Source: Candidatus Moraniibacteriota bacterium (GTDB lineage: Bacteria; Patescibacteriota; Minisyncoccia; Moranbacterales; UBA2206). From it: DNA of 39,999 nt. The stretch is taken from positions 1 through 39,999 of the forward strand of contig JAUSNP010000002.1 of assembly GCA_030645735.1 (NCBI GenBank). The letters are read 5' to 3'. The notes below the pieces were generated by a model, which had not been told where the DNA came from, made no database searches, and was given only the letters and a program-made list of their open reading frames with translations. The translations under genes and the position numbers were made by a program. Positions 1 through 8,425 of the stretch are shown here, piece by piece; the first letter of the stretch is position 1; the number at the start of each line of letters is the position of its first letter.

Positions 1-119
1 AAAATACTGGTCCGGCGCGGGGCAACCGGTATTTTTTCGCGAATAAGTTGAAAATTTATTTTTGTACGAGCCGGCGGAGAGTTCTTTTTGTTACTTTTTC
101 TTGCGGAAAGAAAAAGTAA
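1..119. repeat. Copy A of a 119-bp exact direct repeat, probably continuing left of the window
   Basis: Bases 1-119 are identical to 32436-32554 (aaaatactggtccggcgcggggcaaccggtatttttt...ggaaagaaaaagtaa). Confidence 0.95.
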
Positions 120-172
120 GGGCAATACTTTTATTTTGCAAAAATAAAAGGGCTGAACAATTAATCCAAGTT

Positions 173-197
173 GATTCCAGCTCAAGGCCGGAATGAC
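173..197 (+). repeat. Palindromic repeat of the GATTCCGGCTCAAGGCCGGAATGAC family (one mismatch)
   Basis: gattccagctcaaggccggaatgac; compare 6805-6831 (minus) and 7126-7150 (plus). Confidence 0.8.
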
Positions 198-208
198 AAA
201 CTCCACAA

Positions 209-1666
209 TCAAAAAGGCGCCTTTTCCTCATCCCGCCTTCTTCTGGAAAAATACAGAATCCCTATCAAAATTATATACCAAATCACAACGAAACCCCAAG
301 AAAAATTCAGGACTTCAACAGAAGCAAACTTGAGATTCGCCATCCATTCAATGATGCTCGTTTCATATTTGAGTGGCAAGAATGTCAGCCAAGCCAAGAT
401 TGTCGCCAAGGGCGGAAAAACAAAGGCCAACACCACCATCAAAAATCCCAGAAGCATTGTGAGCGGAATGATTGGCAAAACCAACAAGTTAGCCAGCGGC
501 GAAATGACTGACAATTTCTGAAAATCAGTGAGAATGATTGGCAGAACAAAAGCTTGCGCGCTCAAAGTCAAAAACAAAATCTCACTCAAAAAGGCTATAC
601 CATTTTTCTTAATCGAATATTTTTCAATCAATGGATAAAAATAGACAATTCCGATGGTTGCCAAAAATGACAATTGAAAACCCACATCCCAGCGCAGAAG
701 TAATGGATTAATCAAAAGCATCACCACGGCCGAAAAGACAATTGAATTTTGCGCATTGCTCAGGCGCCCATTCTTCATGGCCCACAAAATGAGTGACCCC
801 ATCACGCCCGCTCGCACTGCACTAGCTGGAAACCCCGTCATCACCACAAACAAAAAGATGCCGACGATGGCAAACCAGAAAGCTTGTTTGCGCCACAGTC
901 CCAAAAAAATTCCCAACAACATCAAATATTCTGCCACAATTGTCACGTTGTATCCCGACACGGCCACGATGTGCGTAAGACCAGTTTTGGAAAAATTGTC
1001 TTGCACCGCTTTGGACAATTTGTCATCCCCACCCAAAATCAAACCAATCAAAAGTCCCGATTGTGGAGCTGGCAACAATTTGATAATTTTTTCCTGCAAT
1101 CTATCTTTGAAATGCAGAATCATAGCGTAAGCTCGACTGCCCTGATTTTTCTCTAACAATTCGATTTTGGGATTTTTGCATAAATGCAAAATATTATCTT
1201 TGGCCAGATACATGCGATAATCAAAACCATTGAAATTTTCTGGAATTTCTAAAGTGCAACTAACTTTCAATTTATCACCGTATTCATAGGCATCATAAGA
1301 AAATATTGATATTAGAAACTTTTCTCTATTTTCCATCCGCACAACAATCTTCTGCGTTCGATCTTTGATTTCTGGTTCTTTAGTAATAATCACTTCACCA
1401 GAAAAATTTTGTTTCTCTTGATTCAACTGGATTATTTTTTCCAATCTGGCGGTTGTCAGCCAAACGCCAGTCAGAAAAAACAAAATTGCAAAAGTCACCA
1501 AATAGACTTGTTTGTTTTTATAGAAAATAAACAACACAATCAGTGCCACGATCAAAACCAAGAATAAATAAAAAATATCCACCATATGTGGATAATAAAA
1601 AGAAGTGCCAAAAATTCCAGCAATAAAACTCAAGGATAGCAGTAAAAATATTTTAGATTTGTGCAT
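209..1666 (-). CDS. comEC: ComEC/Rec2-family DNA uptake channel protein, without the C-terminal metallo-beta-lactamase domain
   Basis: Polytopic membrane protein; KTGLTHIVAVSGYNV and later FPASAVRAGVM match the ComEC competence domain. Start set at MHKSKIF. Confidence 0.85.
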   Translation of the reverse strand: MHKSKIFLLLSLSFIAGIFGTSFYYPHMVDIFYLFLVLIVALIVLFIFYKNKQVYLVTFAILFFLTGVWLTTARLEKIIQLNQEKQNFSGEVIITKEPEIKDRTQKIVVRMENREKFLISIFSYDAYEYGDKLKVSCTLEIPENFNGFDYRMYLAKDNILHLCKNPKIELLEKNQGSRAYAMILHFKDRLQEKIIKLLPAPQSGLLIGLILGGDDKLSKAVQDNFSKTGLTHIVAVSGYNVTIVAEYLMLLGIFLGLWRKQAFWFAIVGIFLFVVMTGFPASAVRAGVMGSLILWAMKNGRLSNAQNSIVFSAVVMLLINPLLLRWDVGFQLSFLATIGIVYFYPLIEKYSIKKNGIAFLSEILFLTLSAQAFVLPIILTDFQKLSVISPLANLLVLPIIPLTMLLGFLMVVLAFVFPPLATILAWLTFLPLKYETSIIEWMANLKFASVEVLNFSWGFVVIWYIILIGILYFSRRRRDEEKAPF

Positions 1667-1748
1667 ACTTAAATTATAAACCACTCAGAAAAATTTAAAA
1701 GCCGGCAGGACACTGTCCCCCGGCTTTCCCTCCTTAAAAAATAATCTT

Positions 1749-1979
1749 TCAATGTCCGCGTCCAGGACATCTGGAAGATACCACGTCGACCCGCAAACTC
1801 AATTGTTCATGAGCTGTCTGAGCGCAAAGAAATTGCCGATTGGATTCTTCATCAGTTCTGCCAGCCAGCCTTTCTATGCATTTGGCTACAAACACCAGTC
1901 CAGCTTCAGTCTTCGAGCGCGCAGCTAAACATTCAACTTTGCAGGGACAACTATCGGTAACATCTGGTTTATCGTTCAT
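1749..1979 (-). CDS. Small Cys-containing hypothetical protein
   Basis: MNDKPDVTDSCPCKVECLAARSK... preceded by SD-like AAGGAGA. Confidence 0.55.
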   Translation of the reverse strand: MNDKPDVTDSCPCKVECLAARSKTEAGLVFVAKCIERLAGRTDEESNRQFLCAQTAHEQLSLRVDVVSSRCPGRGH

Positions 1980-1996
1980 GCGTCGTTCTCCTTGAT

Positions 1997-2191
1997 CTAT
2001 CTTTTGCAATTGCATGGTTCATTGCCATGCTCAACACACCATGGTTTGCATGAGGCTTGCCTGAGGCATTTTGACACAGATCTATTGCAGGAAGTGCACC
2101 ATGGCTCACATGCTCCAGTGCGAAGACATTTTGACACTGGCTTGCCACAGGTTGTGCAAATATCTTAACTTGATTTCGTCGGCGCATCCAT
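1997..2191 (-). pseudogene. Cys-rich tandem-repeat ORF with an in-frame TAA close to its apparent start (disrupted, or a sequence error)
   Basis: After the TAA (2165-2167) this frame reads DICTTCGKPVSKCLRTGACEPWCTSCNRSVSKCLRQASCKPWCVEHGNEPCNCKR*: 12 Cys in 55 aa with exact 20-aa periodicity. AGGAGA SD lies upstream of ATGs at 2195 and 2191. Confidence 0.6.
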
Positions 2192-2207
2192 ACATGATTC
2201 TCCTAAT

Positions 2208-2429
2208 TTAGGGTTTGACTTCAATTATTTTTATCTTGGCGGATTTTCCGCCAATTATTGCTAAGGTACTTTTAGGCACAGCAAAATATTCTGCTAGTAT
2301 CTTTATTAGCATAATATTGGCCTCGCCGTCAACTGGCGGAGCGGTCAGCTTCACCTTATATTCCCCTTCAGAAATTTTAGTCACCTCGTTTTTGGAAGAA
2401 CGCGGACTGACACGAACGTATATTCTCAT
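2208..2429 (-). CDS. DUF167/YggU family protein
   Basis: MRIYVRVSPRSSKNEV...YKVKLTAPPVDGEANIMLIKILAEYF matches the YggU signature. Confidence 0.85.
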   Translation of the reverse strand: MRIYVRVSPRSSKNEVTKISEGEYKVKLTAPPVDGEANIMLIKILAEYFAVPKSTLAIIGGKSAKIKIIEVKP

Positions 2430-2453
2430 GATAATTTCTTTACAAATTACGCT

Positions 2454-2482
2454 GTAGAGACGAGGCAGTGCCTCGTCTCTAC
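2454..2482. repeat. Perfect palindrome GTAGAGACGAGGCA-G-TGCCTCGTCTCTAC
   Basis: 14-nt arms and 1-nt centre; related copy at 34943-34970 inside parB. Confidence 0.9.
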
Positions 2483-2491
2483 GCACAATTA

Positions 2492-3187
2492 CTACCGCCT
2501 TATTCCCATCTTCCCGAAATGTTTCTCGATTTTTTTCTGTATTTTTTCTAGATCAATTGTTTGACCCTTAGTGATTTTTTTCAAGTTTGGATCCAATATT
2601 TTTTGCTCTTCACGATATTCCTGTAGAAAATAATTTTCAGCGCCATCAATCCATTTAGCAATTTCATCAAAATCTTTTTCACTATGCAAGCCTGGCACAA
2701 CCGTGGTACGAAATTCATAGGGAATCTTGCTGTGCATAATCAAATTCACACTCAAACGGATTCGGTCCTTGTCCACTTTTGACCCAGTGGTTTTGTCATA
2801 ATTTTCCAAGGAACTCTTGATGTCCATGGCGATATAGTCCACCAACTTTTGATCAATTATTTTTTTCAAAACATCTGGGCGTGTGCCGTTGGAATCGAGC
2901 TTCACCAAAAAGCCCATCTTTTTTATCTTCTGAATAAATTCAATAATGTCCGGTTGAATAGTCGGTTCGCCACCAGTGATGCAAACTCCTTCCAACTTGC
3001 CCACTCGTCTAGAGAGAAATTCAAAAAATTCTTTTTCCGATTCCTCATTGTGCGCCAAACGCAAATCAACCAGCTCTGGATTGTGGCAAAAGGGACAGCG
3101 AAAACTACAACCAAGTGTAAAGACTGTCGTTGCAATTTTCCCTGGATAATCGAGCAGGGTCAATTTTTGAAAACCACCAAGTATCAT
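2492..3187 (-). CDS. nrdG: Anaerobic ribonucleoside-triphosphate reductase activating protein (radical SAM)
   Basis: MILGGFQKLTLLDYPGKIATTVFTLGCSFRCPFCHNPELV; CxxxCxxC radical SAM motif; adjacent to nrdD. Confidence 0.9.
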   Translation of the reverse strand: MILGGFQKLTLLDYPGKIATTVFTLGCSFRCPFCHNPELVDLRLAHNEESEKEFFEFLSRRVGKLEGVCITGGEPTIQPDIIEFIQKIKKMGFLVKLDSNGTRPDVLKKIIDQKLVDYIAMDIKSSLENYDKTTGSKVDKDRIRLSVNLIMHSKIPYEFRTTVVPGLHSEKDFDEIAKWIDGAENYFLQEYREEQKILDPNLKKITKGQTIDLEKIQKKIEKHFGKMGIRR

Positions 3188-3325
3188 AAATTTATAAATT
3201 CAAAATTACAAATATCAAATAAAATTTAAATTATAATTTTCAAAATTCAAAACTATTTTGAATTTTTATTTTTTAGTCATTTTGATTTATTTGTGATTTG
3301 TAATTTTATATTTTGTATTTTTAAA
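3188..3325. repeat. AT-rich quasi-repeat inverted-repeat spacer
   Basis: aaattcaaaattacaaatatcaaataaaatttaaa... mirrored by ...gatttatttgtgatttgtaattttatattttg. Confidence 0.6.
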
Positions 3326-3374
3326 ACCTAGGGCGACACCTGTTTTTATGACAGATATCGCCCCGCTATCTTTT

Positions 3375-3537
3375 TTGGGCTCTACAATGAGATAGCTTAT
3401 GCAGTTCGTGCTCATTTTTGCCTCAGATTTGCTTTAAAAATTCTGAGAATGTATCAGCATACTTTGAAGAATTTTTTAAGCAAAGATGAGGTGAAAATGA
3501 ATGCGAAATGTGTGAGTTATTTCATTGTAGAGCCCAA
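3375..3537. repeat. 163-nt long imperfect inverted repeat with 16-bp perfect terminal arms
   Basis: TTGGGCTCTACAATGA (3375-3390) and TCATTGTAGAGCCCAA (3522-3537), with extensive internal complementarity. Confidence 0.85.
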
Positions 3538-3541
3538 GATA

Positions 3542-3805
3542 TTAGCAACCACAAGCTGAGCCGCTAACCACAAATTCCATTCGATCTGCAAATTCTGCTT
3601 GTTTACCCTTATTCCATTGTTGCACTGGTCGGATATAGCCCACTACGCGAGAATATACTTCGGCTTTTTGGAAATTCTCCAAAGCTGAATTAGCCTCATG
3701 ACAAGTTTTGCATTTCACAAATGTTTCTTGTCCAACTTTGTAGGGCATGTATTCGTCATTGCACTCCAATGTTTTTCCACAGTCGTGGCATTTATAAGTT
3801 TTCAT
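3542..3805 (-). CDS. Stand-alone NrdD C-terminal (glycyl-radical) domain protein
   Basis: AEVYSRVVGYIRPVQQWNKGKQAEFADR is the NrdD glycyl-radical motif; its own CxxC pairs precede it. Confidence 0.85.
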   Translation of the reverse strand: MKTYKCHDCGKTLECNDEYMPYKVGQETFVKCKTCHEANSALENFQKAEVYSRVVGYIRPVQQWNKGKQAEFADRMEFVVSGSACGC

Positions 3806-3903
3806 CTTTTTGCTTTCTGATCCGACGTTATCAAAAACTTCGAATCGAGAAATGTTTTATTTTTATTTATATTGAAAAAATTTAGATTGCCTCAAGTCCT
3901 TAC

Positions 3904-6108
3904 TTAGTCTTCCATCACAACTTTCAGATACACAGTGCTACTTTGCTCTGCCTTACACTTTGGACAAACCGCATGCTCGCCATTCAAATAACCATGCACT
4001 GGGCAGATACTGAAGGTTGGGGTGAGCGTGAAGTATGGCAAGGAATAATTCTCAGCAATTTTTCTAACCAAATTCTTAGTTGTCTCAATGTCCAAAACTC
4101 TTTCTCCCAAAAATCCATGCAACACTGTTCCGCCGGTATATTTGGTTTGAATGTTATCTTGCAAGTCCAATGCTTCAAAAATATCTTCTGTGAATGACAC
4201 TGGCAATTGAGAAGAATTAGTATAATATGGCGCTGAATCCTGCTCTCGCACAGCCTTGTCGTTGGCAAACAATGTATCCGGGAATCTCTTTTTGTCTAGC
4301 AGTGCTAGGCGGGTTCCAGTTCCTTCACCAGGAGACGCTTCGAGATTATACATATTGCCAGTTTCAGTTTGATATTTCACCATCCTATCTCGCATATGCA
4401 CCAAAACATCTTCGGCAAATTTTTGTCCTTCTTTGGTGGTGATGTCCTTGCCAATCAAATTTAGCAAAGCTTCATTCATACCGATAAGTCCGATAGTTGA
4501 AAAATGGTTGGCCCAATATTCATTGCGACGCATCTTGATAGCTTCCAAGTATACCTTGGTGTATGGATACAATCCTTTGTCAGTTAGGCTTTCCACCATT
4601 TTTCTTTTTGTCTCCAAACTATCCTTAGCCAGATCCATCAAGTGATCTAATTGCTGATAAAACTCTTTCTTGTTTTTCGAGGTATATCCCAATCTCGGCA
4701 TATTGATAGTTACCACTCCAATTGAACCAGTCAATGGGTTGGCTCCAAACAGCCCGCCACCACGCTTGTGCAATTCTCGATTATCTAGTCGTAAACGGCA
4801 ACACATTGAGCGCGCATCATCTGGGTCCATATCTGAATTGATGAAGTTAGCAAAATATGGAATACCGTATTTAGCAGTCATTTCCCAAATCGCATCAAAG
4901 CGCTTATCTTCCCAATCGAAATTCTTGTCGATGTTGTAGGTTGGGATTGGGAAAGTGAAAATTCTGCCATCCGCATCGCCTTCTGTCATTACTTCGGCAA
5001 AGGCGCGATTAATCATATTCATCTCCTCTTGGAAATCGCCATATTTTTCATTCTGTGGCACACCACCAATGATGACGGTTTCATTTTTGAGATTTTTTGG
5101 CGCTACGATGTCCAAAGTAATATTGGAAAATGGAGTTTGAAATCCAACACGAGTAGAAACATTCATATTGAACACAAAGGATTGAATTTCTTGTTTCACT
5201 TTGGCATAGTTCAATTTGTCATGGCGTACAAATGGAGCCAACAAAGTATCAAAGTTTGAAAAAGCTTGTGCTCCAGCCACCTCGCCTTGCAAAGTGTAAA
5301 TGAAATTCACCATTTGTCCCAAAATTGAACCAAGATGTTTAGCTGGCTTGCAAGCCACTTTGCCCGCCACACCAGTGAACCCACGACGGATCAAATCTTG
5401 CAAATCCCAACCGCAACAATAGGCAGCTACCAATTGCAAGTCATGAATATGAAAATCTCCACCTTCATGCGCATCACGGATTGCTTTGGTATACACGCGA
5501 TTCATCCAATAATTGGAACTCACAATTGAAGCAATGTAATTATTGAGTCCTTGCAAAGAATAGGCCATATTGGCGTTCTCTTTCACTTTCCAGTCGATTT
5601 CTTGAATATATTTGTCCACCAGATCAACTGCTTCTTTCAATGACTCTTCCGTTTCACGAATTTTTCGGTGTTGTTCACGATACAAGATATAGGCTTTGGC
5701 AGTTTCATCAAAATCCAAAATCATTAAAACTTTTTCCACTAGATCTTGTACCTCTTCGATTTCTGGAATAAAACCTTTTTTATAACTCTTGCTCAACATC
5801 TGCGCCACTTTGGTCGCAACTTTTTGCGCATCCCTCTCACTACCTTCACCTGTTTCAGCAAAAGCTTTCATCACGGCTTTAGCGATTTTTTTCGAATCAA
5901 AGGACACTACCTTTCCACTGCGCTTAACCACTTTCATAATTTCGTCTGCCTTTTTAGCTGCTACCGCTTTGGCAACAACTTTCTTAGTAACCACTTTTTT
6001 TGCGACTGTCTTTTTCGCAACGACTTTTTTCACCACAGCTTTCTTGGATGTCACCTTTTTTTCCCCAACTTTCTTTCCCCCATTTTTGTTTTTGATTTTT
6101 GCCATCAT
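3904..6108 (-). CDS. nrdD: Anaerobic ribonucleoside-triphosphate reductase catalytic part; ATP-cone, no glycyl-radical tail
   Basis: ATP-cone (VVKRSGKVVSFDSKKIAKAV), MCCRLRLDNRELHKRGGGLFG, PTFSICPVHGYLNGEHAVCPKC; ends ...VYLKVVMED before the radical motif. Confidence 0.93.
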   Translation of the reverse strand: MMAKIKNKNGGKKVGEKKVTSKKAVVKKVVAKKTVAKKVVTKKVVAKAVAAKKADEIMKVVKRSGKVVSFDSKKIAKAVMKAFAETGEGSERDAQKVATKVAQMLSKSYKKGFIPEIEEVQDLVEKVLMILDFDETAKAYILYREQHRKIRETEESLKEAVDLVDKYIQEIDWKVKENANMAYSLQGLNNYIASIVSSNYWMNRVYTKAIRDAHEGGDFHIHDLQLVAAYCCGWDLQDLIRRGFTGVAGKVACKPAKHLGSILGQMVNFIYTLQGEVAGAQAFSNFDTLLAPFVRHDKLNYAKVKQEIQSFVFNMNVSTRVGFQTPFSNITLDIVAPKNLKNETVIIGGVPQNEKYGDFQEEMNMINRAFAEVMTEGDADGRIFTFPIPTYNIDKNFDWEDKRFDAIWEMTAKYGIPYFANFINSDMDPDDARSMCCRLRLDNRELHKRGGGLFGANPLTGSIGVVTINMPRLGYTSKNKKEFYQQLDHLMDLAKDSLETKRKMVESLTDKGLYPYTKVYLEAIKMRRNEYWANHFSTIGLIGMNEALLNLIGKDITTKEGQKFAEDVLVHMRDRMVKYQTETGNMYNLEASPGEGTGTRLALLDKKRFPDTLFANDKAVREQDSAPYYTNSSQLPVSFTEDIFEALDLQDNIQTKYTGGTVLHGFLGERVLDIETTKNLVRKIAENYSLPYFTLTPTFSICPVHGYLNGEHAVCPKCKAEQSSTVYLKVVMED

Positions 6109-6148
6109 ACGGTTTTTAGAAATTAGATTAATTTATTTTATAAAAATT

Positions 6149-6601
6149 TTAATTGTTGTCTAGCATGTCCAGCTCTTTTTTGAAACTCTCTACACTGCCG
6201 AAAGATTTGTAGACACTAGCAAATCGCACATAGGCTACTTCATCAAACTCTTTCATTTTCTTGAGAACTATCTTGCCAATCTCTTTGGTGGTCACTTCTG
6301 TTTTTTCTAGAGACTGAATGGTGTATTCAATATCACCCAGCAGTTTGATTATTTTTTCTTCTGTAACCGGCCTTTTGATGAGTGCACGACGGATACCAGT
6401 TTCAATCTTGGATTTGTCATATTCCGTCTTCTCGCCGTTCTTCTTCACCACCGTCAGGCGCAACAATTCAATTTCTTCATAGGTCGAAAATCTAGATTCA
6501 CATTTGTTACATTCGCGTCTTCTTCGAGTGATTTTGCCTTCGTTAGTATCGCGTGAATCAACCACTTTTGTTTCTGCGTTATTACAGAAAGGACAATTCA
6601 T
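6149..6601 (-). CDS. nrdR: Transcriptional regulator NrdR
   Basis: MNCPFCNNAETKVVDSRDTNEGKITRRRRECNKCESRFSTYE zinc ribbon plus ATP-cone. Confidence 0.97.
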   Translation of the reverse strand: MNCPFCNNAETKVVDSRDTNEGKITRRRRECNKCESRFSTYEEIELLRLTVVKKNGEKTEYDKSKIETGIRRALIKRPVTEEKIIKLLGDIEYTIQSLEKTEVTTKEIGKIVLKKMKEFDEVAYVRFASVYKSFGSVESFKKELDMLDNN

Positions 6602-6692
6602 ATATTTATTTTAAAAGTTAGAAAGTTTTTAAAGTTTTTAAAGTTCAATATTTCTTTCGACTTTATGAACTTTTAACTTTATAACTAGTTAT

Positions 6693-6708
6693 ACACTACA
6701 TATAGTGT
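6693..6708 (-). promoter_or_regulatory. Putative NrdR box downstream of an extended -10 promoter
   Basis: ACACTACATATAGTGT matches the NrdR-box pattern; minus-strand TGGTATAAT lies just upstream. Confidence 0.75.
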
Positions 6709-6733
6709 AACTTGATACTATTATACCACAATT

Positions 6734-6760
6734 GAAAAACCCGCCAAGGGGCGGATTTTC
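6734..6760. terminator. Hairpin terminator-like element
   Basis: gaaaaaCCCGCCaaggGGCGGatttt. Confidence 0.7.
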
Positions 6761-6804
6761 CTAGAATTTTTAAAGCTTTTAGAAGTTATCCACAGCCACG
6801 ATTT

Positions 6805-7150
6805 GTCATTCCGGCCTTGAGCCGGAATCTACTAAGGTATCGCTCAAATCTTTCCATTCAGGATTAGACTTTTCAATCAATTCAAGCTTCCAAGCTCTTT
6901 TCCATTTTTTCAATTGTTTTTCTCTATGCAGGGCAGAACTCACATCCTCGCCTTGCTCAAAATAAACTAATTTATCAACATTATATTTTTTCGTAAAACC
7001 ATCTGCCAATTTATTTTTGTGTTCGTAAATTCTTTTGGGTAAGTTGCTTGTCACACCAACATACAAAACTCGGTTTGTTTGGTTAGTTAATATGTAAACA
7101 CAATATTGGTGTTGCATAAAAAGTAGATCCCGGGTCAAGCCCGGGATGAC
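6805..7150. mobile_element. Possible 346-bp palindrome-bounded unit carrying a GIY-YIG gene
   Basis: Left end GTCATTCCGGCCTTGAGCCGGAATCTA and right end TAGATCCCGGGTCAAGCCCGGGATGAC are inverted relative to each other. Confidence 0.45.
6806..7117 (-). CDS. GIY-YIG nuclease family protein
   Basis: MQHQYCVYILTNQTNRVLYVGVTSNLPKRIYEHKNKLADGFTKKYNVDKLVYFE; C-terminal SGSRPE is encoded by the palindrome. Confidence 0.9.
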   Translation of the reverse strand: MQHQYCVYILTNQTNRVLYVGVTSNLPKRIYEHKNKLADGFTKKYNVDKLVYFEQGEDVSSALHREKQLKKWKRAWKLELIEKSNPEWKDLSDTLVDSGSRPE

Positions 7151-7159
7151 AATATTTTT

Positions 7160-7504
7160 TTACTCTGTCACAAAATCGAGTTGCTCCTTTGGAATCCCAA
7201 TTGATAAGCCATGTTGTACTGCCAGCTCCCAGGTAGCCTTGTCATCGAGTTTAAATTCAAATTTTTTACCCTTGAAAATAGCGATGATATCATTTCCGCT
7301 CCAAAAATGCATATACCATTTATCCAGTATTAAATTTGATAATTTTTCGATATCGTCCTCAGAAACTATGACAGTAAAAAGGTGCCAGCGATCGGCTGGA
7401 TTTTCATCTTTTGAAATTTTAAACCTAACAATTTCTAAATTATTTAGAATTAAATTATCCGACAAACTTTCTTCAATAATTACGCCTTTATACTTTTTGT
7501 CCAT
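7160..7504 (-). CDS. Conserved-looking hypothetical protein
   Basis: 114-aa ORF with charged globular composition. Confidence 0.6.
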   Translation of the reverse strand: MDKKYKGVIIEESLSDNLILNNLEIVRFKISKDENPADRWHLFTVIVSEDDIEKLSNLILDKWYMHFWSGNDIIAIFKGKKFEFKLDDKATWELAVQHGLSIGIPKEQLDFVTE

Positions 7505-7569
7505 CTTATTATTTTTTTAATAGCTTTTAGTTTCCATTCGCTTTAAATTAGATTGAATTCGCGAGTATA

Positions 7570-8235
7570 TTATAAACTCACATACGCCACAGGCAGAACT
7601 TTTTTGAAGATGCCAGCTACAAGGATTGTGTCGGATTCATCGAGGTAAATCGGCTGATGAACCTTGTTGGTTGATTGTGGGAAAAGACCAATCATGCCAT
7701 GAGGCAATTTTTTGTAACGCTTGATGGTGGCCATACCGTTGATAACGGCTACTACAATTTTCCCTTCATAGTCAGCAGAATTGTCAGCTTTTTCAAAGAC
7801 TACATAATCACCGTCACCAATCCCCTCCTTATTCATTGAATCACCTAAAGCTTTGACCGCAAAAAGCTGGGCTGGATCTTGTTGGCGAAAAAGACTTTTA
7901 GAAATTTGCAAATAACCATCTACGTTGCCATCAGCATAAGCCAAAGCTTCTCCGCAAGAGGCCAACCCATACATAGGCATGGAGAAAATGTTCTCAAAAT
8001 TGGCATAGCTGTCGTTTTCTACCATGAACAACTTCTTGTCAGAATCCCGCTTGATGAGGTCTTTTTTCTCAAGCGCCTCAATCACTTGCATTGTGCCTTT
8101 CAAGCTTCCTACCTCAATTCCACGCTCTTCAAGATGCTTGTGCAACTTGTAGCTAGTTGGATTGCCTCCGCCCTGTTCAATGATTTCCCGAATGGCATCC
8201 AGCACCATCTTTTGTTTTGATGTTAATTTTTCCAT
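7570..8235 (-). CDS. lexA: LexA-like repressor (S24 self-cleaving)
   Basis: N-terminal wHTH; LASCGEA cleavage-site candidate; Ser in ALGDSM; Lys in NGMATIKRY. Confidence 0.85.
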   Translation of the reverse strand: MEKLTSKQKMVLDAIREIIEQGGGNPTSYKLHKHLEERGIEVGSLKGTMQVIEALEKKDLIKRDSDKKLFMVENDSYANFENIFSMPMYGLASCGEALAYADGNVDGYLQISKSLFRQQDPAQLFAVKALGDSMNKEGIGDGDYVVFEKADNSADYEGKIVVAVINGMATIKRYKKLPHGMIGLFPQSTNKVHQPIYLDESDTILVAGIFKKVLPVAYVSL

Positions 8236-8363
8236 AGAGTTATATTATTTAATTTTTATTAATCTAATGATATTCTATCACTTCACTCATCACTGTCAAC
8301 TCCCCACCCTGTGGATAACTTTAATTCATGCGACATGTGGTATGAAACTTGAAACATCTCCAA

Positions 8364-8394
8364 AAACAAAACAACCCGCCAGAGCGAGTTGTTT
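8364..8394 (-). terminator. Hairpin downstream of ftsZ
   Basis: AAACAACcCGCcagaGCGaGTTGTTT. Confidence 0.65.
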
Positions 8395-8425
8395 CATATT
8401 TCAAGTTATATGTTTTGTGCAATTT

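Noticed and set aside
1969-2187. Track ORF MRRRNQVKIFAQPVASQCQNV...
   Set aside because: The overlapping frame has a 20-aa Cys periodicity and better coding character, so this frame is probably spurious.
3331-3363. GGGCGAcacCTGT...ACAGataTCGCCC hairpin as a terminator
   Set aside because: The stem is interrupted and no T-run directly follows on the coding strand; left as an unassigned hairpin.
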